From Pedobacter psychrotolerans (GTDB taxonomy: Bacteria; Bacteroidota; Bacteroidia; Sphingobacteriales; Sphingobacteriaceae): a stretch of 64,000 nt of DNA. The notes beneath the pieces were generated by a model, which saw only the letters and a program-made list of their open reading frames with translations, made no database searches and was not told the DNA's origin. The position numbers were made by a program, and so were the translations under genes. Every line of letters starts with the position of its first letter. Positions within the stretch are counted from its first letter, which is position 1. This document shows positions 6,858 through 16,446 of the stretch, piece by piece. The stretch spans positions 1 through 64,000 of the forward strand of contig NZ_SLWO01000001.1 of the NCBI RefSeq assembly GCF_004340665.1. Direction: 5' to 3'.

Positions 6858-8282
6858 GTGAAAAAAATACATCTTCTTCTTATTAAAGCATTCATAAAGC
6901 CTTTTCTTGCCACATTTTTCGTGGTAATGTTTATTCTTTTGATGTTTTTCTTATTTAAGTGGATCGATGATTTAATCGGCAAAGGCTTTGAATGGTATAC
7001 CATTTTAGAGCTGATGTATTATGCCTCGGCCGCCAATGTAGCCATGGCCTTACCACTTTCTGTTCTGCTTTCCTCTATCATGACTTTTGGTACCCTGGGC
7101 GAAAATTATGAACTGGTGGCCATTAAATCTGCCGGTATTTCACTTCAAAAAGCCATGAGGCCTTTATTTGTGGTGATCATTTTGTTAACCATCAGTTCCT
7201 TTCTCTTTTCCAATTACATGCTCCCAAAAGCAAACCTGAAATTCAGTTCCCTGCTTTATGATATTCGCAATAAAAAACTTTCATTTTTAATTAAACCAGG
7301 CGTTTTTAATAACAGCATTCCGAATTTTTCCATTCGTGTAGATGCAAAAGATGAAAGCGGGAAATTAAGTGGAATTCTGATTTATGACCATAGGGGTACC
7401 AATGGGATTCCGAAAGTAATTATGGCGAAAGAAGGGGAGATGAATAAAACTTCAGACGGTAAATATCTTTTGCTCAAATTAAAAGATGGCATACAATACG
7501 AAGAACAAGCCAGTACGAGTGGCGCATACAATCCACGCCAGATTTTAAACCGGACGAGGTTTAAAGAGACAGAACCCCGGTTTAGTCTCGAGTCGTTTGA
7601 TATGAACCGTACAGATCCTAATGCGTTTGGCAATAGTACGCCCATGCTTAACTTAAAAGGGATTTCCAGGAAGCGAGATTCATTAGTGAAAGTGCTTGAT
7701 ACGCTGAGCCAATATTCGGTCAGGATGGCATCAAGTAATTTTAAACAATACAGCGTTACCAAAGGATATTCTAAACTAAAAATTGCCCCGAAGGCCATTA
7801 GCGATAATATTATTAAAGATATCCCCAACGGATCAAAGAGAACAAGCTTGGATAATGCTTCAAATATCGTTGCCGGGTTGATACAAAACTTATCTAACAC
7901 AGCACCACGCCATACTGATTTGGTAGGTGAGATTATATTTACCAGGATAGAATACCAAAGAAAGTTTACGCTGGCGGCTTCCTGCATTCTGCTGTTTTTT
8001 ATTGGTGCGCCTTTAGGTGCCATTATCCGTAAAGGTGGTATGGGTTTGCCCGTGGTAATTGCCATCTCCTTCTTTCTCATTTATCATATTATTACCACAG
8101 TGGCAGAAAAATCCGCACGGGAAGGTTCAACTAACCCTATAGTAGCCATGTGGATAGCTGTAATTGTACTGTCTCCATTAGCAGCTTTCCTTACTTATAA
8201 AGCCACAGTTGATTCAGCCTTGTTTGATATCAATTATTATAAACAACTTTTCGTTAAGTTATTCCGTATCAAGCAAAAATAA
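6858..8282 (+). CDS. LptF/LptG family permease (YjgP/YjgQ)
   Basis: 474 residues. The protein has two N-terminal and probably four C-terminal-side membrane helices separated by a periplasmic jellyroll-like region (about 110-345), the LptF/LptG pattern. This family forms the inner-membrane channel of the ABC exporter that moves lipopolysaccharide to the outer membrane, with LptB and LptC (not in this window). The start is GTG at 6858. A perfect -7-type box TACCTTTG at 6846-6853 puts transcription start near 6858, so the message may be leaderless. Confidence 0.88.
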   Translation: MKKIHLLLIKAFIKPFLATFFVVMFILLMFFLFKWIDDLIGKGFEWYTILELMYYASAANVAMALPLSVLLSSIMTFGTLGENYELVAIKSAGISLQKAMRPLFVVIILLTISSFLFSNYMLPKANLKFSSLLYDIRNKKLSFLIKPGVFNNSIPNFSIRVDAKDESGKLSGILIYDHRGTNGIPKVIMAKEGEMNKTSDGKYLLLKLKDGIQYEEQASTSGAYNPRQILNRTRFKETEPRFSLESFDMNRTDPNAFGNSTPMLNLKGISRKRDSLVKVLDTLSQYSVRMASSNFKQYSVTKGYSKLKIAPKAISDNIIKDIPNGSKRTSLDNASNIVAGLIQNLSNTAPRHTDLVGEIIFTRIEYQRKFTLAASCILLFFIGAPLGAIIRKGGMGLPVVIAISFFLIYHIITTVAEKSAREGSTNPIVAMWIAVIVLSPLAAFLTYKATVDSALFDINYYKQLFVKLFRIKQK

Positions 8283-8343
8283 GCGTCAGTTATCATTTAC
8301 TTATAAATGATATTTGGAAGATTTTTTTTGTGCATTAAGGTTG

Positions 8344-8351
8344 TACCTTTG
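8344..8351 (+). promoter_or_regulatory. Predicted -7 box for ribBA
   Basis: TACCTTTG is an exact match to the Bacteroidota TAnnTTTG element, about 80 bases ahead of the ATG. TTTG at 8327-8330 is a possible -33 element but spaced only 13 bases, shorter than usual. The leader between has no FMN riboswitch signature. Confidence 0.5.
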
Positions 8352-8430
8352 TGTAGGCAAAAGCGGTTTCATGTTGTTTAAGCCAAATGAAAGATAACAT
8401 GATCTGGCTAGATTAATCGGCCTTAAACAA

Positions 8431-9642
8431 ATGCAAACAAAATTAAATACCATAGAAGAAGCCATTGCTGATATTAAAGCAGGCAAAGTGATTATTGTAG
8501 TTGATGATGAAAATAGGGAGAATGAGGGAGATTTCCTGACTGCTGCAGAAAATGCAACTCCTGAAGTGATTAACTTTATGGCTACCTATGGGCGGGGTTT
8601 AATTTGTGCGCCACTTACCGAAGAGCGTTGTAAAGAATTAAACCTTGATTTAATGGTTGGCAAAAATACCGCTGCGTATGAAACCAACTTCACCGTATCA
8701 GTAGATTTGGTTGGCTATGGTTGTACAACAGGTATTTCAGCAAGTGACCGATCTAAAACGATGCAGGCTTTGGTTAATCCAAAAACTACACCTGAAGAAT
8801 TAGGCAGACCAGGACATATTTTTCCATTAATTGCAAAGGATGGTGGCGTGATTCGCCGTGCCGGCCATACAGAAGCCGGGGTAGATTTAGCCCGTTTGGC
8901 TGGGATGAAACCTGCTGGTCTTTTGGTAGAAATTTTAAAGGAAGATGGTGAAATGGCCAGACTTCCGGATTTGTTTAAAATTGCAGAACAGCACCAGTTA
9001 AAAATCATTTCTATTGAAGACCTGATTGCTTACAGGTTAAAAATTGATAGTTTAATTAAAAGAGAAGTAACGATAGATTTACCAACAGAATGGGGCGATT
9101 TTAAAATGACGGCCTATACGCAGTTGGATAACAATGCTACACACCTGGCCATTTCTAAAGGAGAATGGAAAGAGGATGAGCCGGTGCTTACGCGTGTACA
9201 CAGTTCATGTGTTACAGGTGATATTTTTGGTTCTTGCCGTTGTGATTGTGGACCACAGTTACATAAAGCATTAGAAATGATTCAAAGAGAAGGCAAAGGC
9301 ATTGTTGTTTACATGAACCAGGAGGGTAGAGGCATTGGACTGATCAACAAACTTCGTTCTTATAATCTTCAGGATGCTGGTTTTGATACCGTTGAAGCAA
9401 ATATTAAATTGGGCTTTAAAGGCGACGAACGTGATTATGGCGTTGGTGCTCAGATATTAAGATCAGAAGGCATTACCAAAATGCGTTTAATGAGTAATAA
9501 CCCTACCAAAAGAGCCGGCCTGGTTGGCTATGGTTTGGAAGTAATCGAGAATATTCCAATCGAAATTGAAAGCAATGTGCACAACGAACGTTATTTGAAA
9601 ACAAAGCGTGATAAAATGGGCCATTCCATTATGAAAGGATAA
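8431..9642 (+). CDS. ribBA: RibBA: DHBP synthase / GTP cyclohydrolase II
   Basis: 403 residues. The N-terminal DHBP synthase (about 1-200) carries [11 protein letters not shown] and [12 protein letters not shown]. The C-terminal GTP cyclohydrolase II (about 205-400) has [20 protein letters not shown] with three zinc-binding cysteines and the NQEGRGIGL substrate motif. The enzyme makes the two precursors of lumazine and thus riboflavin. It is monocistronic, followed by a strong terminator at 9675-9703. ribF at 31237 would convert its end product to FMN and FAD. Confidence 0.96.
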   Translation: MQTKLNTIEEAIADIKAGKVIIVVDDENRENEGDFLTAAENATPEVINFMATYGRGLICAPLTEERCKELNLDLMVGKNTAAYETNFTVSVDLVGYGCTTGISASDRSKTMQALVNPKTTPEELGRPGHIFPLIAKDGGVIRRAGHTEAGVDLARLAGMKPAGLLVEILKEDGEMARLPDLFKIAEQHQLKIISIEDLIAYRLKIDSLIKREVTIDLPTEWGDFKMTAYTQLDNNATHLAISKGEWKEDEPVLTRVHSSCVTGDIFGSCRCDCGPQLHKALEMIQREGKGIVVYMNQEGRGIGLINKLRSYNLQDAGFDTVEANIKLGFKGDERDYGVGAQILRSEGITKMRLMSNNPTKRAGLVGYGLEVIENIPIEIESNVHNERYLKTKRDKMGHSIMKG

Positions 9643-9674
9643 TTCCAGTTTAAGGTAAAGGTTGAAAAATATTG

Positions 9675-9703
9675 GCCAGTAGTTCTAACTACTGGCTTTT
9701 TTT
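9675..9703 (+). terminator. ribBA terminator
   Basis: GCCAGTAG at 9675-9682 pairs perfectly with CTACTGGC at 9689-9696 around TTCTAA, followed by seven T. Confidence 0.9.
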
Positions 9704-9740
9704 GCTTTTATTAAATAAAGTAGAGCAGTAGCGAGCGCTT

Positions 9741-10450
9741 AAAGATTGCTTCGTCGGCTGAAAAAGCCTCCTCGCAATGACGATGAGCGGAGAAAACCCA
9801 GTTATATAAAACTAAACATGAGCGGTCGTCCTTGCGAAGCGAGAATTGTTTTTTTACGCCCTTTCCCTTTCAGGGGAAAGGTGCCGATAGGCGGATAGGG
9901 GTTAATAGCTGAAGAAGTCTCATTTGTAAGAAAGATTGCTTCGTCGGCTGAAAAAGCCTTCTCGCAATGACGATGAGCGGAGAAAAAACCTCTTATTAAA
10001 AACCAAATATGAACGGTCATCCTTGCGAAGCGAGAATTATTTTTTTACGCCCTTTCCCTTTCAGGGGAAAGGTGCCGATAGGCGGATAGGGGTTAACAGC
10101 TTAAGAAGTCTCATTTGTAAGAAAGATTGCTTCGTCGGCTGAAGAAGCCTCCTCGCAATGACGATGAGCGGAGAAAAAACCTTTTATTAAAAATCAAATA
10201 TGAACGGTCGTCTTTGCGAGGCACGAAGCAATCTCATTTGTAAGAAAGATTGCTTCGTCGGCTGAAAAAGCCTCCTCGCAATGACGATGAGCGGAGAAAA
10301 CCCTGTTGTATAAAACCAAACATGAACTGTCGTCATTGCGAAGCGAGAATTGTTTTTTACGCCCTTTCCCTTTCAGGGGAAAGGTGCCGATAGGCGGATA
10401 GGGGTTAACAGCTGAAAAAGCCCCTACTTTTAAAAAAGAAGGGGAGTAGC
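9741..10450. repeat. Composite tandem repeat array, four units
   Basis: Units start with AAAGATTGCTTCGTCGG at 9741, 9931, 10122 and 10245, a period of about 190 bases except for the third unit (123), which lacks the hairpin block. Each full unit contains a palindrome-type block related to the widespread GTCATTGCGA...GAAGCAATCT repeat, an AT-rich spacer, then the CCTTTCCC/GGGAAAGG hairpin unit ending GATAGGGGTTA. The last unit ends in GCCCCTACTTTTAAAAAAGA..., related to the hairpin at 308-330. Short frames across the array are repeat translation, not genes. Confidence 0.9.
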
Positions 10451-10466
10451 TTAACGATGAAATTTT

Positions 10467-13400
10467 TTACTTCCTCGGATTACTCTTGTTCTGGTTAATA
10501 ATCACCTCTTTACTGATTGATTTATTAACCTTAACAGGGGCTTCGCTCTGTCTACGTTTTAAGTTTCTACGGTAAGAACCCGAAATTTTCTGAACAAATT
10601 CTTTAAAGGTGTCGAACTGTTGGGTATATACCAATCCAAAAGACGTTACGTTTGCTGTAGGGCTGATTCCGCTGTTTAAGAAAATACTTTGCTGTGTAGG
10701 TGGTTTATTTGCAGCTTTAACCGTGAGGCTACCGTCTTTTCTAATTAAGAAGAGGGCTTCAACCTCTCTACCAACGTTATCATTAGAGAAATCAATAACA
10801 TTAAAATCATTTACACTATTTCGGTCAACAATACCGGCATTGATAATTAACCTGTTGTTAAAGAACTTAAAGGAAGCATTCGCTTCATTCAAAGACCGAA
10901 CGTTTAAATCTACAAAATTCAGGTTTAAGGATGATAATACATTATTAAATTGGTTAAATACCAGTTCTGTAGCGGTACTCGTTGCAGTAGAACTTAGCTG
11001 ATTTCCAATTGACTCTCCTCCATTTCCGGAGGCGAAACTTCTTCTGATAATTAAACTGAAAGCTTGTAAGTTCAGGTTATTCTGATCACTTAAATAAGTT
11101 TGCAGTTGCTCTTTGATAGAAGGTTGTGATGGGAAATTAATATCCAGTTTTATCTCCGGCTGAAGCAGCAGACCTGTAAGTCCCATTTCAACCTCGGTAT
11201 CTACCCGCTGGTTGGCATTACTGCTCGCATCTCTGTTGGCAGCCTTGAATAGTTCATTTAAATTGGCACGTAATGCATAAACAGCTTTCAGGTTAATTTG
11301 CGCTGCTGTCGGATTACCCGTCCACCTGATGGTTCCACCTTGCCTGATTTCGAATTTTTTGTTGATCACCTCTTGAGCCGTAAAATCAAAACTACCCGTT
11401 TCGATAATATAATCGCCAGACATCTCAAAATCTCCCAGACTATTAATATTCAGATTTAAGTCAGCATTTCCTTTTCCACTTAAATTCCCTAAAGTAGTAA
11501 AAATGTTTGCTGTGGTATTCGGATCAATCGTTAATTTAAACGATAGTGTAAGCCCATCAAAATTGGTGGTTTTTTTAACCACCTTGCTAGAGTCACGGCT
11601 GATAAAATTGATAAAGTCTTTATCAGAAACCGTTTCAGAACTATTTAGTGGAAGATTAAAGACCGTTCCCTTTTCAGTTTTAGCTTTGATATCAATCTTC
11701 ATTCTACTGGTAGGCCCGGTAAATTTAAATTCGCCTGTACCGTAAGCCTTTCCAAAATAAACTGAGTTATCTTTTGCCGTGGTATTCAACGACATGAATT
11801 TGTTAGCCTTAACCACGATCTTTAACGTAGGGTCATTAAGGTTATTCAAATCAATAGATCCGTTTGCAACCGCTTCATTGCTTTCTAAATCGCGGATCGT
11901 AAATTTATCAAGGTTTATAATACTATTATCAATGCTAACTTTGTCTGTAATTACATAAGTCGTTTTCAAGTAATTGACCATTAATTGCCCTTCGTGTAAT
12001 TCCAGGTTCCCGTTAATGGATGGCTTATCTAAACTTCCCTTTACACTTAAATCAGCAGATATATTTCCTTTTAAGTTTGATACCAGTTGTTTTACAAACG
12101 GCTCTAAAATGGTTAATTTACTTTCATTCATTTTAACACTCATGTCAATAAATTTCTCTTTTAAATCCAGGTTACCCGTAAGTTTAAAGGTTTCTGAATT
12201 ATCAGCAGTTATTCTGGTGAAAATATTCACTTTACTGGTTTCGCCATTAAATGAAGAAGTATCTTGAAGGGTTCCGATATAAATGTCATTAAAATTCAGC
12301 GAATCTATTTTCAAATCATCACTCACTCTCGGTGATTTTAATAAGCCGTATAATTTGGTGTCTCCATTTACATTTCCATTTAATTTTACTCCAAAGCCTT
12401 TTGTGAATGGATTAAGTGTTTTCAGGTTAAAATCTTTAAAGCCCACCTTTAGCAAATCTTTTGGATCTTCAGACAATAACCCATCAACGGTAAGCTGTTG
12501 CTTGCCATTGGTTAAATCGAAATTACTGATGAGCGTTTTCCCCTTATTGAGTATAATTCTCACTTTTTCCTGTATTCTCCATTCTTCACTATTAATCTTT
12601 AAAATGGAAGGTAAAAGGCTCAGGCGTGCTGTCGTATCTTGATTTTTAGTAAATTCAACAAGTCCATTTAAATCAAGTTGATTGGCCTCATCTGCATTAG
12701 ACATTTTGATGTTGAAAGCCAGACTGTCATTTCGAAGAATATTTGAAATATTTACGTCTTTGATATACAAACTGTCGTTTAGCTGCACACGATCTGAAGT
12801 GGCAATCAACTGAAGTTGTTCTTTGGTGGTGTTTTCATCCAAAATAATGTTATTCACCACGATGCCATTATACTTTAATTTCTTCACAAAGCCTGATAGT
12901 GTTGCCGTATTGTTCCGTGAATCAAAATCCCCAATCAATGTGGCACCTTCTTCCATTTCCAGACCAGGAGAAATAAACTGGGCCAGTGGCTCAAACTTTT
13001 TAACAACCAGGTTAAATTTAAAAATTTGGTTCTTGTACTTTATAATATCTGCTTTAAGCGATGGGATATAAGTTTTTGCAATGGCTTTGTAATAGGAAAC
13101 GATAGAGTTCAGGTCGTATTCTCCCGAGATACTGGCATCTAAAATATCTGATTTAATATTCAGATTTCTATCGATACCCTTTCCTTCGGCCATCAATCGT
13201 ACAGAATCAACATGATAGATGCCTTTAGGATTTTGAAGCCTGATTTCGTCAATCAATAAATTACCCTCAATATTATTAAGATTTGTTCCTGAAAAGTTGG
13301 TGCTAAATTTTGCATCAATCATTAAGGAATCTTTCATCAATTTTAAAGACTTTAATCTGGCCTTTGAAATTGTTGCATTAAAGTTAAATACAGGAAGTTT

Positions 13401-15053
13401 TGGATTCAGGTTAACGCCGCCATCAAAAACAAGCTTCACATTTCGATCGTTAATGCTGAGTTTCCCATCGAAATATTTTTTATCAAAAGTTCCATCAATC
13501 TTAACGTTCCGGTATCTGTATCCATTGAAATCAATATAATCTACATCACCATTAATTTTTTCCGTCAGATTTTTAAGTTCAGTTCCACGTCCTTTTACAT
13601 ATAATGAGGAGGTTATTCTGCCTAAAGATTTTTCATCGATCAGGTTGCCCAGGTTGAAATCATATGTTTTTACATTTCCGGTATATGATGGAACATCATT
13701 TTTATCGATCTTCATATTCACATCCGAAACAATTCGACCTAACTTTGTTTTAAACTCACCATAAGCAATAAAGTCATTTTGAAATCCGGTGAAACTACCA
13801 TTGAAATTGATGTTTCCAAACTTATTCACAATGATTGGGATGATTTTCTTTTTGCTGTTGGTAACGCCGGCAAGCACTTCATCAAGATCTTTTTTGTTGG
13901 TTCCCGCCATTTCAATTTTGAGATCCATAAAAGTTTCCCGCCATTTCGGAAGTCCTCTAATGACATAATCTCCTTTTATATAAGTAGCCTTCCCAGCTTT
14001 TATTGCTAGTTTTTTTGCCCGGAGATTATTTACCAAACCAGTGATTTGTCCGTCAATATCCAGATCGAGTTTCATGTCGTTTAATTCAGGAGCAAAAAAT
14101 GCAACATCCTTTGATGACATGTGGCTATCTTTAAATACAGCCTTCATTCTAACATTATCAATATAATGATTAAAATCCTTGAAGGACTTAAACTTCATCT
14201 GGTAATAATTGCTTAAACGACTGTTATCGGTAACCAGTAAAAGATTTTTTAATTCTATTGCATTACTATCAACTGTGGTTACCGCAGTTAAGTTTTTAAG
14301 ATAAAACCCGCTTTTTTCTTTTAAGGTTAAATTTTTAATGCTGGTTTTAAATAAGTGATTTTTCGTGTCGAGCCCTTCAAAAATTCCACTAAGCTGTTTA
14401 ACATCTACATTATCAAAATTTACGCTTTTACCTTGGGTAGTATCTTTTGCAGCAAAATTAGTATATCGGAAAGCAAATTCATTCAAAATTAGCCGGCCCA
14501 ACTTTACATCAAAGGGCTTGGTTTTCTTTTTCTTTACAGTAGGTTTACCAGAATCAAAATAGTCTATGATAAAATCGAGATTAGAAGACTTATCTTTGAA
14601 TTCCTTTAGGAAAAACTGTCCATGATTGATTTGAACAGTATTGACATCAATTATTTTTTTATCAAGAGAGAACTGATTAATATCTACCATAAACTGTGGC
14701 GTACGCAGCAAAGTATCTTTTTGTAAATCAAGTACCACCAAATCTTCGAGCACGACAGATTTGAAAGGCTTGATGTAAAGGCTTTTAATAGATATAGTAG
14801 TGCTAAGCTCTTTTGATAAATAGGCTGCAGCTCTCTGAGCAATATAAGTTTGAACAGGCTTAAATTGTAGTGAGAAAATAATCAGTGCCAGCAGCAAAAT
14901 TATTGATGCAATTACCCAAAGGAGTATTTTAAATAGTTTTTTAATAATTTTGCAGCTTAAAAATTTAAATAATTTGTCTGTTATACTTGCTATCGAATCT
15001 TCTTGCGATGATACTTCAGTCGCCATATGTAACAACGGCAAAATTACGGCCAA
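10467..15053 (-). CDS. TamB-like (DUF490) translocation/assembly protein
   Basis: About 1,500 residues: one N-terminal membrane helix (KILLWVIASIILLLALIIFSL), then a long AsmA/TamB-type beta-rich body and the C-terminal TamB domain (about 1150-1470). Such proteins span the periplasm and help outer-membrane protein or lipid assembly. The coordinates give the open frame; the start is unresolved. ATG codons at 15053 and 15026 lie inside the divergent tsaD coding region, and no ATG, GTG or TTG sits where the helix should begin; the next option is TTG at 14897, which cuts the helix. A rare ATT near 14960 is possible. A second family member is at 58817. Confidence 0.88.
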   Translation of the reverse strand: MAVILPLLHMATEVSSQEDSIASITDKLFKFLSCKIIKKLFKILLWVIASIILLLALIIFSLQFKPVQTYIAQRAAAYLSKELSTTISIKSLYIKPFKSVVLEDLVVLDLQKDTLLRTPQFMVDINQFSLDKKIIDVNTVQINHGQFFLKEFKDKSSNLDFIIDYFDSGKPTVKKKKTKPFDVKLGRLILNEFAFRYTNFAAKDTTQGKSVNFDNVDVKQLSGIFEGLDTKNHLFKTSIKNLTLKEKSGFYLKNLTAVTTVDSNAIELKNLLLVTDNSRLSNYYQMKFKSFKDFNHYIDNVRMKAVFKDSHMSSKDVAFFAPELNDMKLDLDIDGQITGLVNNLRAKKLAIKAGKATYIKGDYVIRGLPKWRETFMDLKIEMAGTNKKDLDEVLAGVTNSKKKIIPIIVNKFGNINFNGSFTGFQNDFIAYGEFKTKLGRIVSDVNMKIDKNDVPSYTGNVKTYDFNLGNLIDEKSLGRITSSLYVKGRGTELKNLTEKINGDVDYIDFNGYRYRNVKIDGTFDKKYFDGKLSINDRNVKLVFDGGVNLNPKLPVFNFNATISKARLKSLKLMKDSLMIDAKFSTNFSGTNLNNIEGNLLIDEIRLQNPKGIYHVDSVRLMAEGKGIDRNLNIKSDILDASISGEYDLNSIVSYYKAIAKTYIPSLKADIIKYKNQIFKFNLVVKKFEPLAQFISPGLEMEEGATLIGDFDSRNNTATLSGFVKKLKYNGIVVNNIILDENTTKEQLQLIATSDRVQLNDSLYIKDVNISNILRNDSLAFNIKMSNADEANQLDLNGLVEFTKNQDTTARLSLLPSILKINSEEWRIQEKVRIILNKGKTLISNFDLTNGKQQLTVDGLLSEDPKDLLKVGFKDFNLKTLNPFTKGFGVKLNGNVNGDTKLYGLLKSPRVSDDLKIDSLNFNDIYIGTLQDTSSFNGETSKVNIFTRITADNSETFKLTGNLDLKEKFIDMSVKMNESKLTILEPFVKQLVSNLKGNISADLSVKGSLDKPSINGNLELHEGQLMVNYLKTTYVITDKVSIDNSIINLDKFTIRDLESNEAVANGSIDLNNLNDPTLKIVVKANKFMSLNTTAKDNSVYFGKAYGTGEFKFTGPTSRMKIDIKAKTEKGTVFNLPLNSSETVSDKDFINFISRDSSKVVKKTTNFDGLTLSFKLTIDPNTTANIFTTLGNLSGKGNADLNLNINSLGDFEMSGDYIIETGSFDFTAQEVINKKFEIRQGGTIRWTGNPTAAQINLKAVYALRANLNELFKAANRDASSNANQRVDTEVEMGLTGLLLQPEIKLDINFPSQPSIKEQLQTYLSDQNNLNLQAFSLIIRRSFASGNGGESIGNQLSSTATSTATELVFNQFNNVLSSLNLNFVDLNVRSLNEANASFKFFNNRLIINAGIVDRNSVNDFNVIDFSNDNVGREVEALFLIRKDGSLTVKAANKPPTQQSIFLNSGISPTANVTSFGLVYTQQFDTFKEFVQKISGSYRRNLKRRQSEAPVKVNKSISKEVIINQNKSNPRK
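14945..14952 (+). promoter_or_regulatory. Predicted -7 box for tsaD
   Basis: TAATTTTG matches TAnnTTTG exactly. It would start transcription near 14958, downstream of the TTG at 14950, and so favours TTG 14974 as the tsaD start. It lies within the 5' end of the divergent TamB-like frame. No convincing -33 element is seen. Confidence 0.45.
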
Positions 15054-15975
15054 TGTTATTGCAAACCAAACAATTCATGAAAATTATGGTGGTGTAATCC
15101 CCGAATTGGCATCCAGGGTACATCAACAAAATATTGTACCAACTATTGAGCAAGCAATAAAAAATGCAAAGGTTACAAAACAGGACATAAATGCAGTTGC
15201 CTTTACCAGAGGCCCTGGTTTGCTTGGATCACTTTTAGTAGGTGTTTCCTTTGCAAAATCTTTCGCATTGGCTTTAAATATACCTTTAATTTCTGTCAAT
15301 CATATGCATGCACATATACTGGCGCATTTTATTGATGATCCAAAACCTAATTTTCCTTTTCTATGCTTAACTGTATCAGGCGGGCATACGCAGATTGTTT
15401 TGGTTAAGGATTATTTTGACATGGAAATTGTGGGTGAAACCCTTGATGATGCAGCGGGAGAGGCCTTTGATAAAACTGCAAAAATATTGCAGTTACCCTA
15501 TCCTGGTGGTCCATTAATAGATCAACATGCTAAATTGGGTAATCCTAAAGCCTTTAAATTTGCTGAACCTCAGATTGCGGATCTTAATTTTAGTTTTAGT
15601 GGATTTAAAACTTCTATTCTTTATTTCATCAGGAAGCAGGAAAAAGAAAATCCAAACTTTATTGCCGAAAATTTGGATGATATTTGTGCCTCTGTACAAC
15701 ATAGCATTGTACAAATTTTATTAAATAAACTTAAAAAGGCCGCTAAGCAATATCATATCAAAGAAGTTGCCATTGCAGGTGGAGTTTCTGCAAATTCTGG
15801 TTTAAGAAATGGATTGCAGGAAACTGCTGAAGAATTGGGCTGGCAAATTTATATCCCTGCTTTTCAATATTGTACAGATAATGCCGGAATGATTGCAATA
15901 GCAGGTTATCACAAGTTTTTGAAAAATGATTTTGTGGGACAGGAAGTTTCGCCAATGGCGAGGATGGAGTTTTAG
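14974..15975 (+). CDS. tsaD: TsaD, tRNA t6A37 threonylcarbamoyltransferase
   Basis: About 333 residues. Diagnostic motifs are ILAIESSCDDTS at the N-terminus, the metal-binding NHMHAH (residues near 110), VSGGHTQ, AGGVSANSGLR and DNAGMIA. TsaD, with TsaB and TsaE elsewhere, adds threonylcarbamoyl to A37 of ANN-decoding tRNAs. I chose TTG 14974 (giving MSVILAIESS) over TTG 14950 because the family normally begins right before ILAIESS and a -7 box overlaps 14950. A degenerate octamer repeat follows the stop (15984-16031). Confidence 0.95.
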   Translation: MSVILAIESSCDDTSVAICNNGKITANVIANQTIHENYGGVIPELASRVHQQNIVPTIEQAIKNAKVTKQDINAVAFTRGPGLLGSLLVGVSFAKSFALALNIPLISVNHMHAHILAHFIDDPKPNFPFLCLTVSGGHTQIVLVKDYFDMEIVGETLDDAAGEAFDKTAKILQLPYPGGPLIDQHAKLGNPKAFKFAEPQIADLNFSFSGFKTSILYFIRKQEKENPNFIAENLDDICASVQHSIVQILLNKLKKAAKQYHIKEVAIAGGVSANSGLRNGLQETAEELGWQIYIPAFQYCTDNAGMIAIAGYHKFLKNDFVGQEVSPMARMEF

Positions 15976-15983
15976 TAGAGAGA

Positions 15984-16031
15984 TTAAGTGGTTAGAAGGT
16001 TAGATGGGTAAGTTGTTTGAAGGCTAAGTAA
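15984..16031. repeat. Degenerate octamer tandem repeat
   Basis: Six 8-base units in register: TTAAGTGG, TTAGAAGG, TTAGATGG, GTAAGTTG, TTTGAAGG, CTAAGTAA. It lies directly after tsaD and resembles the short-period repeats at leuS and ribF. Confidence 0.6.
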
Positions 16032-16067
16032 ATACAAAAAAAGAAAAGAAATAATAAAATCTTATAT

Positions 16068-16265
16068 ATGACTGGAGCATCATTGGTATTTTGGATTGTT
16101 TGTGCGATACCGCTTATTGGTATTTTGTATTACCTGATCAGGAAGGATAAAAATAAACTGAAAGGAAGTTGGGGCGTAATTATCCTGGGTGGATTAGTGA
16201 TTGCTGCTTTGTTGGTTATTGTTTATGTAACCAAAGATTTTAGCGCAATTTTTAGTCAAAATTAA
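16068..16265 (+). CDS. Small two-helix membrane protein, 65 aa
   Basis: ATG at 16068; two hydrophobic helices (about 4-24 and 35-54) separated by a short basic loop KDKNKLKGS. No catalytic motif. The gene is downstream of tsaD with its own AT-rich leader. I do not recognise the family; it may be a lineage-specific inner-membrane protein. Confidence 0.6.
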   Translation: MTGASLVFWIVCAIPLIGILYYLIRKDKNKLKGSWGVIILGGLVIAALLVIVYVTKDFSAIFSQN

Positions 16266-16382
16266 TTGTCGATTTCATTTCACCAGCGACATATATTTAT
16301 AAAAGCTGATTTCTGTTTTAACCGTTGTAATTAATGCAAATTTAGCATTTCTGGTTTTAGATGAATTTCTTACAAAACGCAA

Positions 16383-16415
16383 AAAAGCGTCCGGATTTAA
16401 TTTCCTGACGCTTTT
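16383..16415. terminator. Bidirectional terminator between small protein and recA
   Basis: AAAAGCGTC at 16383-16391 pairs with GACGCTTTT at 16407-16415 around a 15-base loop. A and T runs on the two sides let it serve the convergent genes. Confidence 0.8.
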
Positions 16416-16446
16416 GTTTTATATAAGATAAGTATGGAGTACTTAT

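Noticed and set aside
8283..8430. FMN riboswitch ahead of ribBA
   Set aside because: The conserved AGGGGCAAGGCG-type core is missing; only a promoter-like TACCTTTG box and weak hairpins are present.
9802..10142. Short open frames on both strands in the repeat array
   Set aside because: They translate repeat sequence and differ between units.
9741..10450. CRISPR array
   Set aside because: Units are about 190 bases of composite hairpin repeats with no short identical repeats separated by unique spacers, and no cas genes are nearby.
10609..14562. Series of plus-strand open frames across the TamB-like gene
   Set aside because: They lie antisense to one continuous, domain-consistent gene and have no coherent protein features.
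14950..14973. Upstream TTG start for tsaD
   Set aside because: It overlaps a -7 box and adds eight residues not expected in TsaD.
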